Source: Chrysemys picta bellii (Eukaryota > Chordata > Testudines > Emydidae). From it: a stretch of 64,000 nucleotides of DNA. The notes beneath the pieces are model-generated. The model was not told the DNA's origin and searched no databases. It saw nothing but the letters and a program-made list of their open reading frames with translations. The stretch lies in assembly GCF_011386835.1 (NCBI RefSeq), contig NC_088809.1, forward strand, positions 2,985,001 through 3,049,000, in the 5' to 3' direction. The position numbers were made by a program, and so were the translations under genes. Positions 13,050 to 26,000 of the stretch are shown here, piece after piece (within the stretch, counting starts at the first letter, position 1; each line of letters starts with the position of its first letter).

Positions 13050-13173
13050 CTAATTAAAACGAGATTGGATGGAGCATTAGAAAATGCACTGTAAGGAACA
13101 CTCCTGCGTTGGCGGGGAGCTGGGCTGGATGGTCTATTAGATATTAACGATAGAAAATGATCCTATGAGAACG
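13050..13173 (+). mobile_element. CR1 3' end remnant
   Basis: The tail CTGGGCTGGATGGTCTATTA and a following GATAGAAAATGATCCTATGA correspond to the 3' end of the CR1 subfamily seen inverted near 11.25 kb. Heavily diverged. Confidence 0.5.
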
Positions 13174-13909
13174 GGCTACTATGTATTTTTCTGTTTAGCT
13201 GCATGGAGTTGAGCTAGTGACGGATGGGCTGAAGCTGTCACTCTGCCTGCCTCGGCTCTCTCTTGCTGTTGGTGTTCAGTGATGTGTTCCAACAGCAGGG
13301 TCGAACAGGAGCACAAATAGGTTCCCCCAACCCTGCTGCTGAGACTGTCCAGTCAAGAAGGGGCCAGGCTGCTGTGCAAGCTGCTTCAGAAAAAAATTGG
13401 CAGTTACCTCGTCTGCCAGGGGAATGAGTACAAATGTTGGGGAGCCTGGCCAGATCTGTGCTCTCCCTCCATCAAAGAAAGGGAGCTGCTGAGACTCTCA
13501 GGAGAAAGCACCAGTTTCAACAGTTTAGTAATTGGCCATAAAAATGTGATTTGAACTGAATCTTGATGGTAATAGCAATTGTAATAATAATATGCAGCAT
13601 TTGTATAGACCATTACAGCTTTGCAGAGCTGTACAAATGCTAATTAAGCTCTGTTTGTAATGAATCATTACTGGCAGAACTGGACAGGAAATGGGGACTT
13701 CCCTTCATCGATATCATCTAATTCTCTCTCTAGATGTCACCCCTTAGCATGGTTTGTTTGCGGAGTACTGCCTCTACTCCCTACAAACTGGAAATTATTC
13801 TGTTGCCAATCTGGGTCTCAGCTGAGAAGGGGATATTTGATTGTTCTCCAGTGGTGTGATTCTGATGATTACTTAGTAAGAGAGACCTGTCCTGGGTCAG
13901 CTTCTATCC

Positions 13910-14220
13910 CAGGGGTAGGCAACCTATGGCACGCGTGCCAAAGGCGGCACACGAGCTGACTTTCAGTGGCACTCTCACTGCCCGGGTCCTGGCCACCGGT
14001 CCAGGGGGCTCTGCATTTTAATTTAATTTTAAATGAAGCTTCTTAAACATTTTAAAATCCTTATTTACTTTACATACAACAATAGTTTAGTTATATATTA
14101 TAGACTTATAGAAAGAGACCTTCTAAAAACGTTAAAATGTATCACTGGCACGCAAAACGTTAAATTAGAGTGAATAAATGAAGACTCAGCACACCACTTC
14201 TGAAAGGTTGCCGACCCCTG
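13910..14220. mobile_element. Non-autonomous hAT element, 311 bp
   Basis: The ends are CAGGGGTAGGCAACC and GGTTGCCGACCCCTG, an imperfect inverted repeat. Perfect 8-bp target duplications TTCTATCC flank it at 13902-13909 and 14221-14228, which defines the hAT superfamily and exact boundaries. The interior is AT-rich with no transposase. Confidence 0.92.
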
Positions 14221-14744
14221 TTCTATCCCAACACCTGAACCCCACTGTGTGATTCTGTGGGTTTCACAGCTCCCTGGTGGTTGGCAGGCCATAGCTTGCA
14301 AACCACTGACTCTGCTGTTTTGAATCCGTTCAGCTCTGTCCACATGCAGAATGAATAATTTGAAAATGCAGAAGTCTACTAGTTTCTCTTGCAGCTTTAG
14401 AGTTCACAATGGCTTCCTCTTTCCAGTGAAACCTTTCTGCTAGGAGTTCACAACACTGACAACTAACAATTAATTAACTGAGACCTTTTGAACTTTTAAC
14501 AGGCTTCTGTGCTCAATTGCAGAGCACAATCTCTCTGCCAGGCAACTTTCAGAAATTAATGATTGCTGTGCATCACTGTGAGGTATGTGCGTAGAATAGA
14601 GATAGGCGGGTGGGCTGGGGATTGTGATCACCCATGCATTGTGCATGGGAGAAGTGGACTTGCTTTTTTATTTTTGTTTGGCTTTTCCATGGGGCTCCTC
14701 ACCAAGGTACATGAGGATTTATCATCTATCACAGTTTATCTTCC

Positions 14745-14895
14745 CAAGACCCCTTCTTCAGAGGACCAGTATTCTTCTCATTTTATAGATGAGGAACAAA
14801 GGCACAGAAAGATCCTGTGACTTGCCCAAGATAACACAGGAAGTCTGTGGCAGAGCTGGGAATAGAATTAAGATGTGAATCCCAATCCATTGTCT
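14745..14895 (-). repeat. MIR SINE
   Basis: CATTTTATAGATGAGGAACA, then ACTTGCCCAAGATAACACAG and GGCAGAGCTGGGAATAGAAT are the reverse complement of the MIR core. Confidence 0.8.
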
Positions 14896-15199
14896 TTACT
14901 GCAAAATCATCCATCCGTTTCCATGTCTCATGCATGTGGTGGGCAGATTGTCATGTATTTGTGTGCTATGTTTCTCTTCCAACCTAGAGAAGGTGTTCTA
15001 TGGCAGTTCCTTCTGTCCCTTCTAAGTGCATCTACCTGTACTCAGCAGTAAGGTGTAATGACAGGGCATTACCAGGCAAAACTCCTGTAATTACTCTTCC
15101 TTTCTATAGTAATTACATAGCTGTGCCCTGTGTAAAATAGAACATCCTTCTCCTTACTGTGGCTTGATAAGACATGCAATGTTACCCCTCCATGTCTCA

Positions 15200-17501
15200 T
15201 GCTCCTCTTGCTCCAGTCACGGGGGTGACAGAAGAGGAAGAATTAGTAGGGGAAGCAAAAGTGGATGGGAACCGGGGAAGCAGTGACCATGAGATGGTCA
15301 AGTTCAGGATCTTGACACAAGGAAGAAAGGAGAGCAGCAGAATACGGACCCTGGACTTCAGAAAAGCAGACTTTGACTCCCTCAGGGAACGGATGGGCAG
15401 GATCCCCTGGGAGAATAACATGAGGGGGAAAGGAGTCCAGGAGAGCTAGCTGTATTTTAAAGAATCCTTATTGAGGTTGCAGGAAAAAACCATCCCAATG
15501 TGTAGAAAGAACAGTAAATATGGCAGGTGACCAGCTTGGCTTAACAGTGAAATCCTTGCTGACCTTAAACACCAAAAAGAAGCTTACAAGAAGTGGAAGA
15601 TTGGACAAATGACCAGGGAGGAGTATAAAAATATTGCTCAGGCATGCAGGAGTGAAATCAGGAAGGCCAAATCACACTTGGAGTTGCAGCTAGCAAGAGA
15701 TGTTAAGAGTAACAAGAAGGGTTTCTTCAGGTATGTTAGCAACAAGAAGAAAGTCAAGGAAAGTGTGGGCCCCTTACTAGGTAGCCTCCCTTATTCAGTA
15801 ACAGAGGATGTGGAAAAAGCTAATGTACTCAATGATTTTTTTGCCTCTGTCTTCACGAACAAAGTCAGCTCCCAGACTGCTGCACTGGGCAGCACAGTAT
15901 GGGGAGAAGGTGACCAGCCCTCTGTGGAGAAAGAAATGGTTCCGGACTATTTAGAAAAACTGGACGAGCACAAGTCCATGGGGCCGGATGTGCTGCATCC
16001 GAGGGTGCTAAAGGAGTTGGCGGATGTGATTGCAGAGCCATTGGCCATTATCTTTGAAAACTCATGGCGATCGGGGGAGGTCCCGGATGACTGGAAAAAG
16101 GCTAATGTAGTGCCCATCTTTAAAAAAGGGAAGGAGGAGGATCCGGGGAACTACAGGCCAGTCAGCCTCACCTCAGTCCCTGGAAAAATCATGGAGCAGG
16201 TCCTCAAGGAATCAATTCTGAAGCACTTAGAGGAGAGGAAAGTGATCAGGAACAGTCAGCATGGATTCACCAAGGGCAAGTCATGCCTGACTAACCTAAT
16301 TGCCTTCTATGAGGAGATAACTGACTCTGTGGATGAGGGGAAAGCAGTGGATGTATTATTCCTTGACTTTAGCAAAGCTTTTGATACAGTCTCCCACAGT
16401 ATTCTTGCCAGCAAGTTAAAGAAGTATGGGCTGGATGAATGGACTATAAGGTGGATAGAAAGCTGGTTAGATCGTCGGGCTCAACGGGTAGTGATCAATG
16501 GCTCCATGTCTAGCTGGCAGCTGGTTTAAAATGGAGTGCCCCAAGGGTCGGTCCTGGGGCCGGTTTTGTTCAATATCTTAATTAATGATCTGGAGGATGG
16601 CGTGGACTGCACTCTCAGCAAGTTTGCAGATGACACTAAACTGGGAGGAGTGGTAGATACGCTGGAGGGTAGGGACAGGATACAGAGGGACCTAGACAAA
16701 TTAGAGGATTGGGACAAAAGAAACCTGATGAGGTTCAACAAGGACAAGTGCAGAGTCCTGTACTTAGGATGGAAGAATCCCATGCACTGTTACAGACTAG
16801 GGACTGAATGGCTAGGAAGCAGTTCTGCAGAAAAGGACCTAGGGGTTACAGTGGACGAGAAGCTGGATAAAAGTGTACCCTTGTTGCCAAGAAGGCTAAC
16901 AGCATTTTGGGCTGTATAAGCAGGGGCATTGCCAGCAGATCGAGGGACGTGATCGTTCCCCTCTATTCGACATTGGTGAGGCCTCATCTGGAGTACTGGG
17001 TCCAGTTTTGGGCCCCACACTACAAGAAGGATGTGGAAAAATTGGAAAGAGCCCAGTGGAGGGCAACAAAAATGATTAGGGGGCTGGAGCACATGACTTA
17101 TGAGGAGAGGCTGAGGGAACTGGGATTGTTTAGTCTGCAGAAGAGAAGAATGAGGGGGGATTTGATAGCTGCTTTCAACTACCTGAAAGGAGGTTCCAAA
17201 GAGGATGGATCTAGACTGTTCTCAGTGGTACTCGATGACAGAACAAGGAGTAATGGTCTCAAGTTGCAGTGGGGGAGGTTTAGGTTGGATATTAGGAAAA
17301 ACTTTTTCACTAGGAGGGTGGTGAAGCACTGGAATGGGTTACCTAGGGAGGTGGTGGAATCTCCTTGCTTGGAGGTTTTTAAGGTCAGGCTTGACAAAGC
17401 CCTGGCTGGGATGATTTAGTTGGGAATTGGTCCTGCTTTGAACAGGGGGTGGGACTAGATGACCTCCTGAGGTCCCTTCCAACCCATATAGTCTATGATT
17501 A
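15200..17501 (+). pseudogene. CR1 LINE ORF2, 5'-truncated and inactivated
   Basis: This is a 2.3-kb CR1 non-LTR retrotransposon copy. It starts inside the C-terminal part of the endonuclease domain (SSDHEMVKFRIL near 15277), continues through the linker, and carries a recognisable reverse transcriptase: [10 protein letters not shown] near 16150, [13 protein letters not shown] near 16260, [12 protein letters not shown] near 16360 and the catalytic FADD motif near 16626. The C-terminus ends LDKALAGMI at about 17419, followed by the CR1 tail and a single TCTATGATT. In-frame stops lie at 15447 (TAG, probably from TGG), 15528 (TGA, probably from CGA) and 16527 (TAA). A frameshift from a small deletion lies at about 16865-16890. 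It cannot make a functional enzyme. It is better preserved than the other CR1 copies here, so it is a relatively late insertion. Confidence 0.95.
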
Positions 17502-17639
17502 ACAAGAACCAGTTACCTTCAGATGGCTCTGAAAGCCCTTGTTCTCAAAATGTACCTGCATTATACCACACCAGGGTTAAACCCATCTGCTCAGGCCAGG
17601 AAGGTGTCGGGGATAGCTCTGAGTGGCTTAACTTTTTTT

Positions 17640-17992
17640 ATGGCTAAAGACTGATTTGAAGTTCTTCTTCACGCAGCGCACAGTCAACTTGTGAAACTCC
17701 TTACCTGAGGAGGTTGTGAAGGCTAGGACTATAACAGTGTTTAAAAGAGAACTGGATAAATTCATGGTGGTTAAGTCCATTAATGGCTATTAGCCAGGAT
17801 GGATAAGGAATGGTGTCTCTAGCCTCTGTCTGTCAAAGGATGGAGATGGATGGCAGGAGAGAGATCACTTGATCATTGCCTGTTAGGCTCACTCCCTCTG
17901 AGGTACCTGGCATTGGCCTCTGTCGGCAGACAGGATACTGGGCTGGATGGGCCTTTGGTCTGATCCGGTACGACCGTTCTTATGTTCTTATG
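17640..17992 (+). mobile_element. CR1 LINE 3' end, different subfamily
   Basis: A C-terminal coding remnant (TTCTTCACGCAGCGCACAGT, GAACTGGATAAATTCATGG), then the CR1 tail CTGGGCTGGATGGGCCTTTG, ending in two copies of TTCTTATG. The terminal octamer differs from the TCTATGAT type at 17501, so it is a separate subfamily and insertion. Confidence 0.88.
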
Positions 17993-19008
17993 ATTTTAAA
18001 CTCCCCACAGCTAGGAAATTCAGAATCAAGGCTCAACCTTCATCTTTCTTTTGCCCTCCAGTGCCCTAAGTCTCAAAGTAATGGCTGATTATACACACCG
18101 TATAAGCTGGGATCCCTATCACCTGGAAGCTATGAGCTGAGATGATGGATTCTCCTGGTTTCTCTGAAGTGAGATCACTCCCTGAATGTAGTTAATTTTG
18201 GTGTGGTTTGATTAAATTTAGCATTAACTGTGTAGCCTTTTATATATGCACACAGGTACAGCCACTGTATTCCTCTAAGCACAAGCACATTCTCCCCCCT
18301 CCCTCTTTGCTTTGTTGCCTTTTTCACATGCAGCTGTCAGTAACATGATGAGCACAGAGTTGCCACATTCAAGTCTAAAACCCTGCCCTGGAGTAAGAAA
18401 AAGATCATATCGGTTCTTGCCCAATCAACCTTATTTTGACTACACCTATCACTTCTTAACCAATTAACTTAAATGTGGTGGCCTGTTTGCTGATGGCCAG
18501 CAGAAATCAATGGTCCAAGGAGCCCACCATCCAGCTAGTGGTGGTGGTTGTCCTCCTATAGGGTCAGCGCTAACCAAATCTCTGCTAGCGTGTGTGTTTT
18601 TTATCTCTACATCTCTGAAGTGATCAGGAAGCAGAGGGAAGTACCTGGGTCTCTGAGGTACCTAAGGCTAATTGGGTTCTGATCTAGGACAACTCCATGT
18701 GGTTTATCTGGTAAAATAGCAAAGCTATATTTTTCCTATGGCTTGTAAATGCCAGGAATGTGGACCCAACACAAGAAAAACAGAGCTGAATAAATCCTGT
18801 CCATTTGCACAAAACTAGGGTTTTGTTGAAACTGAAAGTTTCCTTTCTCATGTCCGGCTGGAAAATGGGATCCAGTTGAAAACAAGAAACCCATAAGCCC
18901 AAAACTCTCAGGAGACATTCTGTGGTGATGGGACTTTGGGACAAGGCTGTGCAATTCTCTTTTGTTATTTGCCTGACTGTCTCTGGTAAAAATCACTGAT
19001 TAGTCCTA
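17993..19008. other. Non-coding, nothing recognised
   Basis: No exon or repeat identified. Confidence 0.4.
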
Positions 19009-19292
19009 GTCCAGGTCTACACTGAAAAGTTATGTCGACCTAGCTGTGTTACTCAGGGGTGTGAAAAATTCATATTCCTGAGCAACATAGTTAAGCTGAC
19101 CTAGGCCCCGGCATAGACAATACTAGGTTGACACAGGTCAACAGAAGGATTCTTATCTCCCACCTCTCAGGGAGGTGGATTAACTACAGCAATGGGAGAA
19201 CCCTTCCTGATGCTGTAGTGTCTACTCTGAAGTGCTACACCAGTGCAATTGCAGCTGTGCCGCTGTAGCAATTTAAGTGTAGACATACTCTT
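19009..19292. mobile_element. GTCTACACT-type MITE
   Basis: The left end is CCAGGTCTACACTGAAAAGT and the right end AAGTGTAGACATACTC. The interior motif CTCAGGGGTGTGAAAAATTC is shared with other copies in the window. Non-autonomous DNA element; superfamily not certain. Confidence 0.75.
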
Positions 19293-19797
19293 AGTCTTGA
19301 GAAAAGAGAAGGGATTTTATAACTAGGGTGACCAGATGTCCTGTTTTTAAAGGGACAGTCCTGTTTTTTGGGACTTTCTTATATAGGCGCCTATTACCCG
19401 CCACTCCCTGTCCTGTTTTTTTTTTCACAGTTGCTATCTGGTCACCCTACTTATAATAGTCTTCAGATATGTTAAGGACTGTTCTAAAAAGGACTATGAT
19501 CAATAGTTCTCCATGTCCACTGAAGGTAGGACAAGAAGTAGTGGACCTAATCTGCAGCAAGGGAGATTTAGGTTAGATATTTGGAAAAGCTTTCTAACTA
19601 TAAGCGTAGTTAAGCTCTGGAACAGGCTTCAAAGGGAGGTTGTGGAATTCCCATCATTGGAGGTTTTAAGGAACAGGTTGGACACACACTTGTCAGGGAG
19701 GGTCTAGGTTTACTTGGTCCTGCCTCAGCACAAGGGGCTGCACTTGATGACTTCTTGAGGTCCCTTCCAGCCCTACAATCTATGATTCTATGATTGA
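19293..19797 (+). mobile_element. CR1 LINE 3' end with a nested MITE
   Basis: CR1 C-terminal coding remnant and tail, ending in CTATGATTCTATGATT. The segment 19293-19323 (TGAGAAAAGAGAAGGGATTT) looks like the continuation of the CR1 interrupted by the MITE at 19324-19449. The region 19513-19707 still reads as a CR1 C-terminus (GRFRLDIWKSF). Confidence 0.85.
19324..19449. mobile_element. Small DNA element nested in CR1
   Basis: The terminal repeats TAGGGTGACCAGAT and ATCTGGTCACCCTA are exact inverses of 14 bases. The flanks TTTATAAC and CTTATAAT agree at 6 of 8 positions, which fits a decayed 8-bp hAT target duplication. 126 bp, with no coding capacity. Confidence 0.8.
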
Positions 19798-20464
19798 TGA
19801 TCCACTGGTGACCGCAGGTAGAATGTTTTTTATTGTGTACAACACTGAATCCATCCAGAGATTGGAATTGCTGACCTGGGCTTTGGAAGTGGTAATGGGA
19901 TGGTTTATTTGAGACGGTGACCAGGTGCTCAGCAGTCATGGCTGGTTAGACCTTTCTCTGCCCAGGCCACTCCTGATTGTAACATACTGGTGGAGATTCC
20001 ATGATGCCAGTAAATAAATACCCCCTTAAGGATAAATGATAGAAATTAGCCTAGGAAAAGAACAAGATCAGCCTTAAGCACAAGTAAGACAAGCAACTGC
20101 TGGAGACTCTGCAGTAGCCTCATAGCCTGTTTAGCTCCTCCCTGCAATGCAACCACCCACTCTGACAATTGGACCTTGTCTTTGGGGGGCTTCAGAGTAG
20201 TTTCACTGTTCGAGAGTGGCTCCATGTGATACTGTGCGGGGAATGGGAGAGTAATGGACTCTGTGGAGGGGCTCGTTACACTATATGGAGCAAGGATGGC
20301 ATGCATGAAGGGGATTCTCAGAGGACTCCATATGGTGGCCGCCTTGTTTGCTCATGGAGGTAGAGGGCTCTTTTGTGGCTTTCAGTAACCATAGAGATAA
20401 GCACAGTATAAAAACCTAATAGGTAGTGACTTCCATGAAGGAAAGAAGTCCTTGTACAACTCTA

Positions 20465-20600
20465 TAGAGGATGTCACATGGTCTGATGGCTTAAGCACAG
20501 GACTAGACATTCTATTTCTGACTCTGCCACGGATTTGCTGCATGATCTTGGGCAAGTGCCTTAGCCTCTGTGCATCTTTGGTTGCAAAGTGCGTAGATTT
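20465..20600 (+). repeat. MIR SINE
   Basis: A tRNA-like head (ATGGCTTAAGCACAGGACT), then CTGACTCTGCCACGGATTTG and ATCTTGGGCAAGTGCCTTAG match MIR. Confidence 0.7.
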
Positions 20601-22404
20601 ATTATTATAGCACATTCTTCTGGACAGTTGAAAGTAAAATACCTAGCTTAGGGCATCGAAAAAAACCCACAGTCGTCGTCCTTGCTATAACTTGTAGTCT
20701 GGGCATGAAAGTTTCCAAGTAATATATTGTTTCTTGGTATCTCATTAACAAAGTCTGAGTATCCAGCATTAAATGTTATGAGAAATAGAGTCTGCTGAGA
20801 ATGTGTTGGCCCTTTAGGCCATTGGAACCAGCTGCTCAGTGGAGGGGTTAGGGCTTAAGGTTCATCCTCTGTCCCAGTGCCCAGCAAGAACACTAAGAGC
20901 ATTAGAGATGAGCTGTCATTGCACTGAACACATCACCAGTGTTTTTAAATTCATTAAACCCTGATGTGAGCTAAGCTTCATACAAGCAAAAACACAGCCA
21001 AAGTTTCCACTTGGAAAGATGATAGATGAGGGTTGCCCAGAGACAGCCAAGGGGATGCTAGAAACAAGGCAGAAATTACAGAAAGGCTGGGGGGAGAGAT
21101 TATATGCTCAAATCTGTTCTTATGCAAGGACAGGCGACTGTCTCTGCAACAGAGGACATAGCAGATGTACAGCTGATGCAGACTGAGCTGGAAGGGATTG
21201 GGGCTGTAGAGGGGCAGATAAAGATGAGGCTAGGAGAGTAACAGAAGGTTTTGGTTTTAATTACAAGCTCAGTCTGATTTTAAACAGTTTTATCTGTGCA
21301 GTCAACCTCTAGATCAGGAAGTGCCATATTGGACGGTCAATTTCTCTGCTTTGTGACTCTGGCTTGATTCCTGGTATCAGTTAAGAAATTAAGATGAGTC
21401 ATACGAAAGCATCTGTCAAGTCTACAAATTGTGGTTTCAAGTGGGTTGTTATGAAAGGCTGAAAAAATATTCTATCTTGACTCCATTGGTTATGCTGCTA
21501 CATAGCTTCCTACACTCCAGTAGGGCATCCTTGACAATTTACTGAGCTTGCTGGGTCTTTTTGTTCCAGTTGATGGCTAACCTGAGAATAACAGAGTTTG
21601 ATTAGTACAGAGGGACAGCAATATAAGCATGGCTCACGTTACATGCCAAAACCTCCAACGATGTTCTTACCTTGATTTCAAGCCAATGTTCTGTGTTGAT
21701 TCTGGACCAGCCTGACTCCTTGGTGAAATAAATAAACTACAGGAAAATGGGACTAAGGGTCTGATTTAAACTCCCAAAAGTCAGAGAACTCTTTCCTTCA
21801 TGAGTCCCCTCTGAAAGTCAGGTACTAGTGGCCTCACTGTGAAATGCTGAGCATTCACAGTTCCCAGTGAAGCTGCCGCTGGTATATTACTCTGCAGCTC
21901 TAGTAATTAACTTTCAAAAGAGATTGCTTTCACAAAGGCACTTGAATGACCCTGGTTAAATTAACTGCCCTGTTGGCTAATTATTGGTGTATGAAGGCAT
22001 GAGAATTGAGACCTGGATACCCATAAATCCAGGGTTTGGTGGGTAAAACATAAATCCCTCGCATCAAAGTGATTTCTCCTTTAACCCTAAAAGCTCAGGT
22101 GTTCCTGTGTAATGTCTCTTCTTGAAGTGCGTAAATGATTTTATTAACTGATAAGTGTAGCTACCAGATCTTGGATTAGACATTTAAACTGCACAAATGT
22201 GGACATATCCTTCATTGACCAATCAACTTTCTCTTTTTATCTAGCCCATTGTGTAACTGGCCATAATCCCCAGTGGAATATATTTTCTAGAGCCTTGTTC
22301 TACAGGACTGGCTGGCAGCTCACCCCTTTATTGGCAATAGTATTTGTCAAAAACAGTAACTAACATATGCTTTATATAAAGGAGGAAGGATGTTCTTATG
22401 TGTT
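20601..22404. other. Non-coding, nothing recognised
   Basis: No exon or named repeat seen. Confidence 0.4.
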
Positions 22405-22560
22405 AAAAAACAGAGCAGGGAGCTCAGACCTGGGTTTTATTCCTGACTACCTGTGTGACTTTGGCCAAGTCTCTTTACTCACTTTCTCACTCTGTAAAGT
22501 GGGGATAGTAATTTTGCCCTCACAGAGTGGGTGCTGAGGGGTTTTATTGGTATATTTATA
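22405..22560 (+). repeat. MIR SINE
   Basis: GTGTGACTTTGGCCAAGTCT, then CTCACTCTGTAAAGTGGGGA and ATAGTAATTTTGCCCTCACA are MIR core sequence. Confidence 0.8.
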
Positions 22561-22924
22561 GACTGAGTCGTATAACTATAACTAGGGGCCTTGACAGACA
22601 TTTCAGAATAAAATTCCAAGTATAATGGACTGCGTGTCCCACTGTAAAATAAATTCACACCAGCTAATTCAATCGCTCCCGCTGCAAAAACCAAAACCTT
22701 CCATGCCTCCCCCTCAGTGCCTGGGAGAAAAGATGGGTGCTACAGCATGCCCTTAAGGTGGGCGAGAGGGATAGAATTCTGAGGACCCTGTCCAGAGAAT
22801 GCCCTATCAGGCCCCTCTTTCTGTTGATATCAAGGAAGTTTCAGCTGATCTCCTTTGCAGCAGTGCAGTGCAGGCAGAGATGCATCTCAGATGACCAGGT
22901 CACTGACCATTGAGTTTGATATGT

Positions 22925-23075
22925 TTATGTTGAGTATTATTATCCAGGGAAATACACAGGGTGAGTGATTTGCCCAAAGTTATACAGCAAGTCCCTGGCA
23001 AAGGTGGAACTAGAACCCATGTCTTCTGACTGTCTCATGCTTTAACCTCTTGACCAGACTACCTAGTTTCCTGTA
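22925..23075 (-). repeat. MIR SINE
   Basis: GATTTGCCCAAAGTTATACA and GGTGGAACTAGAACCCATGT, followed by TTTAACCTCTTGACCAGACT, are the reverse complement of MIR including its tRNA-like head. Confidence 0.8.
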
Positions 23076-26000
23076 AAAAGCTAGGCCCGCCTTGGTAGTG
23101 CAATGAGATTGCAGTGTGCTGGCCTTTACATTGTAGATACTAGCTACGGAGAGATGGTAAAAGTTGCCTTTAGTTCACATCTACCAACTCCTAGTTCTCC
23201 GCTTTTGACCCAAAGCCATATCAAAAAGGCAGACTCTGCCATTTAATGGTTGCATTGCTCTTTGACAAGCTGGTGTCTTGGTTCAGTGTTTGGGACAGGA
23301 AGACACTGCAAAGTGTCATTCCACACTTCTGCCTGATCCTTTTCAGACAATACAGCCTTTCCCTAGTTTCGGCAGTTTATATTTAGGGACACTGAATCCC
23401 TCACCTTTTCTTACTTGTTTTTCAGTACAATTTCAAATCCCTCTCTGTACTTCATAGAATTTCTTCTTCTATCTTCTCATATTGTAAAATGGTTATAAAA
23501 TGTGTTGTGATTCCTGATTATTTATCTATAACACAAACTCAGGATTTGGGGCTCCTTGATAATGATTCCCTTTATTCTGGCTATAACCTCTCACTCTTGA
23601 TGGCCAAAGGGCCTTTGGCCAGGGAAGGCTGGCTAAATGGACTTTTCTAAGGCATGTGCCAGCACACAGACACTAGTAGAAGATCTATGATTTAACTGCC
23701 CTCCTCTAGATAATTTATATTTAGTTCTCTGTCACACCCTAGGTCTACCATTTCGAGGCCTAGGAGTGCCCAGATTTGCCACATTGCAATTCTGCTCTGC
23801 TGTAGGATATGCATCTCACATTCAAGGAACATGCAACATCTCAATTTATGTTCCCAAAGCTGGGATGCAAAACCTTTCTGGGTTTCTATTGCACCATGAA
23901 TAGAGCCATCTGCAGTACAGGCTGTCCTTGCCCATTCTGTTATCTTCTTTTTGGATGAGAACTAGCGGTAGTGACCTTTCCACATTAATATTCTGTTTCC
24001 TGAACACTGACAGGTTCCAGCTACTGTGTGTACCTAATTCTAGTGACATGCCTTGCCATTCATTGCAGGCAAATGAGCAGCATGGAAAGGCTCATTATCT
24101 CCTTGAGGTTTCCCAGTGTTCCCGCTGCTCTCACTTTTCACAACAGTGTTTTCACTCTGACTCAGAAGGTTGCTCTTGGAGGAAATGAAAGGTTTCCTGC
24201 CCTGACTAGGGAACAGTGGGGCTTTTCTGTTCTGTTTTTTGGTAATTTGTTATTTTGGGCTGTTCTTCAAGCAGTTCCTTTAAAATCTCCAACTTGTATC
24301 ATGCAGTAGTGAAAGCAAATTAAGATGAGAGGGACATGTGCAATGGGCTTTGTTCTTTCAAGTGAGTTTAAGGCTTGTGGAAGATGTTGGATTGACACCC
24401 CAGAGACTGAAATCCCACAGCACAGGTTCAGGTTGGGTAGGCCAAGCTGGGCCTTGCCAAATATTTCCTGCCCGCTCTGGAGAAACCGTCAATGGGAATC
24501 TATTTAATTTTTGGCCTCTCTGAAAGGTGCTGCAAAGTGTCCTGGTGGCTTTTGTGATGTGGAACTTTAGCCACTGAGCTGAGACAACCAGTCAACAGTA
24601 TGTAGTCCACCAAACTGATATTCAATTGTTTCGAGTGTTGATTGCTACTGACCTGGGTTGGATTTGAGCCTGTAACCTAGAAGTGAAAGGCTCAGATCCC
24701 CTTTCCAATAATATGGTACCATCCAGCTCTTCATCTGTCCAGATGTTTATGTGCTTTATCCCTTTTGGGTCTAGTAACTGCAGTGTGCTAATGGTAATTT
24801 TGGTGTTGGTTCTGCAGAAAGAGGAACTTCAGAATTCCCTCATTTAAAAGCAGACGTTTCAATCAATTGCTGCGCACACAGAAAGATTCCAAAATGTATT
24901 CAACAGCTGATGTGATCAAAACCTGGAACCTAACTTTACCTATGCACCACAAATTGAGTCTGTAAACCAGTTCAGTCCATCCCTGCTTAGAGGCATGGTT
25001 ATAGTTGACTAAGATCTCAATGCATATGGAATCTGCTTGATGGATTATTCTCCTGCTGCTCCTGTTGCACATTCTTAGTGACAGTTCTGCACAGGCCTCT
25101 AGTTTCCTTCCTGAATCAAGAAGGGGTCTCAGGATCAACATGACAAAATAATTTCCACTTGTGTATTTTAGCTGCAGCTCAGAGACTCCAACTTCTTTAG
25201 AAATAGAGAAAGATGATATCTCTGTTCCCCCCCCCCACACGCACACACACTCAGTGTTGATTGATAGTGCAATAATATCCAATTTTCCCCATACAGGGTC
25301 CCATCTAGACAGATTCTGAAATTTATTGACCACTGAAAAGTTGAAACCAAATGGACTCAATCCTTGGCTTCACTTACTTGACATGGTAAAGGAATGTAAT
25401 TTCAAATCTATTACCTTACATTCCTACATGTCCACTCTGGCTTAAGTCAAGTATCTAAGCTACTACTAGTTAGGAGGGAAGGTTAGAGGAACTGCCACTT
25501 AAATTGTAGTTGCTTTCACTGAGGTTTGCTGCAGCTCCTGCTTTTCTTCCTTCTGACGTGGCTGTCCAAAGGACACAACACTCCCCAGGCACTTTAAAAT
25601 GTGCTCATTGACTCAAGATGGAATCCCTTCAGACCTCATAGGCCAGAGAGGAGCATCACAAGGCAGGGCGGGCGGGTGCTGGGATAGAACCAGGAAGAAG
25701 TCCCGAGGCAACAGTAGGAAAAATGCATGTGCAGTTATGGCATCCACAAACCTATTTTTGTATAAATCTGGTAATCTCTTCAGCAAGGCTATTTGCATGT
25801 GCAATTGCCTGATTTGTATGTGTAAAAGTGGGTTACCATACATCCATATATATATATTTTAAATGCACATAAAACACTAGAATCCTGTTAATGCTACTCT
25901 GAAAACATGGGACTTAAGAATAGTATTTATTGTATTGCCTCATAGTTAAATATTCACTGATGCGTTAAAAAATGTCAGGTGTATGCAGCACAATAGTGGT

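Noticed and set aside
24863..25360. 165-codon minus-strand open frame
   Set aside because: It includes the poly-C/ACAC tract as a CVCVWGGG-like run; composition artefact with no family resemblance.
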